A stretch of DNA of 6,527 bases, taken from contig JAAXHB010000200.1 of assembly GCA_012271125.1 (NCBI GenBank), forward strand, positions 1 through 6,527, read 5' to 3'. Positions 5,597 through 6,527 of the stretch are shown piece by piece. Source of the DNA: Actinomycetota bacterium (GTDB lineage Bacteria > Actinomycetota > Acidimicrobiia > Acidimicrobiales > Aldehydirespiratoraceae). A model generated the notes under the pieces. That model did no database searches, was not told where the DNA came from, and saw only the letters and a program-made list of their open reading frames with translations. Positions within the stretch are counted from its first letter, which is position 1. Each line of letters begins with the position of its first letter. A program made the position numbers and the translations under genes.

Positions 5597-6527
5597 ATGA
5601 ATCCCGAAATGCTGGAAGCCCTACAAACCGTCGCCGCTGATCGTGGCATCACCGTCGATGCCCTGCTCGGCGCACTCGCCGACGGCCTCGAAGCCGCCTA
5701 CAAGCGCCTGCCTGACGCCTACGAATTCGCCTGGGTCAGCATCGACCGAGACACGATGGACTACCGAGTTCTCGCTCAAGACCTCGACGAAGAAGGCAAC
5801 CCCGTCGGTCAGCCCTTTGAAGTAACCCCTGACGATTTCGGAAGAATCGCAGCTCAAACCGCACGTCAGGTCATGACTCAGCGCATCCGCGAGGTAGAGC
5901 GTGAGCTCAAGTACGAAGAATACGCCGGACGCGAAGGAGACATCGTCACCGGCATGATCCAACAAACCGACGCCCGCTACACGCTGCTCGACCTCGGTCG
6001 GGTCGAGGCGCTATTGCCCAAGGCCGAGCAGGTGCCCTATGAGCGTCCCGAGTCCAACGCTCGTCTCAAGGCATACATCGTCGAGGTTCGCAAAACCGAC
6101 AAGGGCCCCCAGATTGTTGTCAGCCGCACCCATCCAGGACTTGTGCGCCGCCTTTTTGAGCTTGAAGTGCCCGAAATCGCCGACGGAATCGTTGAAATCA
6201 AGGCATGCGCCCGTGAGCCAGGCCATCGCACCAAAATCGCCGTTCATTCCAACGACCCAACCGTCGACCCTGTTGGCGCTTGCGTGGGCGCTCGCGGTGC
6301 CCGTGTGCGCCAAGTTGTCAACGAATTACGTGGCGAAAAGATCGACATCGTGCATTTCAGCGACGATTTCGTCGATTTCGTCACCAAGTCCCTGTCGCCG
6401 GCTCGCATAAAGGACGTGCGCCTCAATGAAGAAACCCTTTCCTGTGAGGTTGTAGTTCCCGATTATCAGCTTTCGCTCGCTATCGGCAAGGAAGGCCAAA
6501 ACGCCCGCCTCGCCAGCCGTCTGACCG
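5597..6527 (+). CDS. nusA: Transcription termination/antitermination factor NusA, 3'-partial
   Basis: RNA-polymerase-binding elongation factor that modulates pausing, intrinsic termination and antitermination. The frame from the ATG at 5597 is open to the window end, giving 310 residues and an incomplete codon. The N-terminal polymerase-binding domain covers about residues 1-108 and begins MNPEMLEALQ. The S1 domain runs from about 112 (EGDIVTGMI) to 176 (QIVVSRTHP at 172-180 marks its end). KH1 covers about 180-275, with DPVGACVGARGARVRQVVNE at 224-243. KH2 has begun, with LAIGKEGQNARLASRL at 294-309; its remainder and any C-terminal tail lie beyond the window. The start is supported by AAGGAG five bases upstream and by the family N-terminus. 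No frameshift or unusual residue is seen. infB is the usual downstream neighbour in bacteria but is not in view. Confidence 0.96.
   Translation, partial: MNPEMLEALQTVAADRGITVDALLGALADGLEAAYKRLPDAYEFAWVSIDRDTMDYRVLAQDLDEEGNPVGQPFEVTPDDFGRIAAQTARQVMTQRIREVERELKYEEYAGREGDIVTGMIQQTDARYTLLDLGRVEALLPKAEQVPYERPESNARLKAYIVEVRKTDKGPQIVVSRTHPGLVRRLFELEVPEIADGIVEIKACAREPGHRTKIAVHSNDPTVDPVGACVGARGARVRQVVNELRGEKIDIVHFSDDFVDFVTKSLSPARIKDVRLNEETLSCEVVVPDYQLSLAIGKEGQNARLASRLT

Noticed and set aside
5621..6426. Several open frames of 60-123 codons overlapping nusA on both strands.
   Set aside because: The nusA frame is intact throughout with all expected domains, so these are shadows.
1..6527. A novel defence, mobile or biosynthetic system.
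   Set aside because: All six genes are recognised housekeeping genes in a conserved order; there are no transposase, phage or CRISPR signatures, inverted terminal repeats or unexplained long open stretches.

Overview
The window is a housekeeping stretch of a bacterial chromosome with six genes, all on the + strand: cdsA (5' end outside the window), dxr, rseP/rip1, ispG, rimP and nusA (3' end outside the window). The sequence is fairly GC-rich, with C-ending codons strongly favoured. The order dxr - site-2 protease - ispG is the actinobacterial one (Mycobacterium tuberculosis has dxr, rip1 and gcpE next to each other), and rimP-nusA is a near-universal pair. The long hydrophilic N-terminus of CdsA, the single-PDZ site-2 protease and the form of IspG suggest Actinomycetota, perhaps the class Acidimicrobiia. 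The class assignment is an inference from remembered family features, not a search result.

Region 1 (about 2-4866) holds envelope and isoprenoid genes. CdsA makes CDP-diacylglycerol for phospholipids. Dxr and IspG carry out the first committed step and a late iron-sulfur step of the MEP isoprenoid pathway. The membrane protease between them is a regulated-intramembrane-proteolysis enzyme. dxr and rseP overlap by ATGA, which implies translational coupling. The spacers are 95 bp (cdsA-dxr) and 43 bp (rseP-ispG). No Shine-Dalgarno sequence is visible before dxr, rseP or ispG.

Region 2 (4867-5059) is the only sizeable spacer, at 193 bp. It contains a possible -10 element, a strong intrinsic-terminator hairpin and then a 69-nt leader that runs into an almost ideal Shine-Dalgarno sequence. 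Short segments in the leader are complementary to the hairpin apex and to its T-tract, so a terminator/antiterminator arrangement is possible but unproven. The hairpin probably ends the cdsA-dxr-rseP-ispG unit, regulates entry into rimP-nusA, or does both.

Region 3 (5060-6527) holds rimP, a 30S ribosome maturation factor, and nusA, a transcription elongation/termination and antitermination factor. They are separated by 54 bp built largely of two small tandem duplications, and they lie in the same reading frame with no stop in the spacer after the rimP TAA.

No mobile element, CRISPR array, tRNA or rRNA gene, defence system or new gene family is visible. The points worth a second look are small-scale: the rimP leader, three short tandem duplications, the in-frame rimP/nusA junction and the contrast in start signals between the two gene groups.
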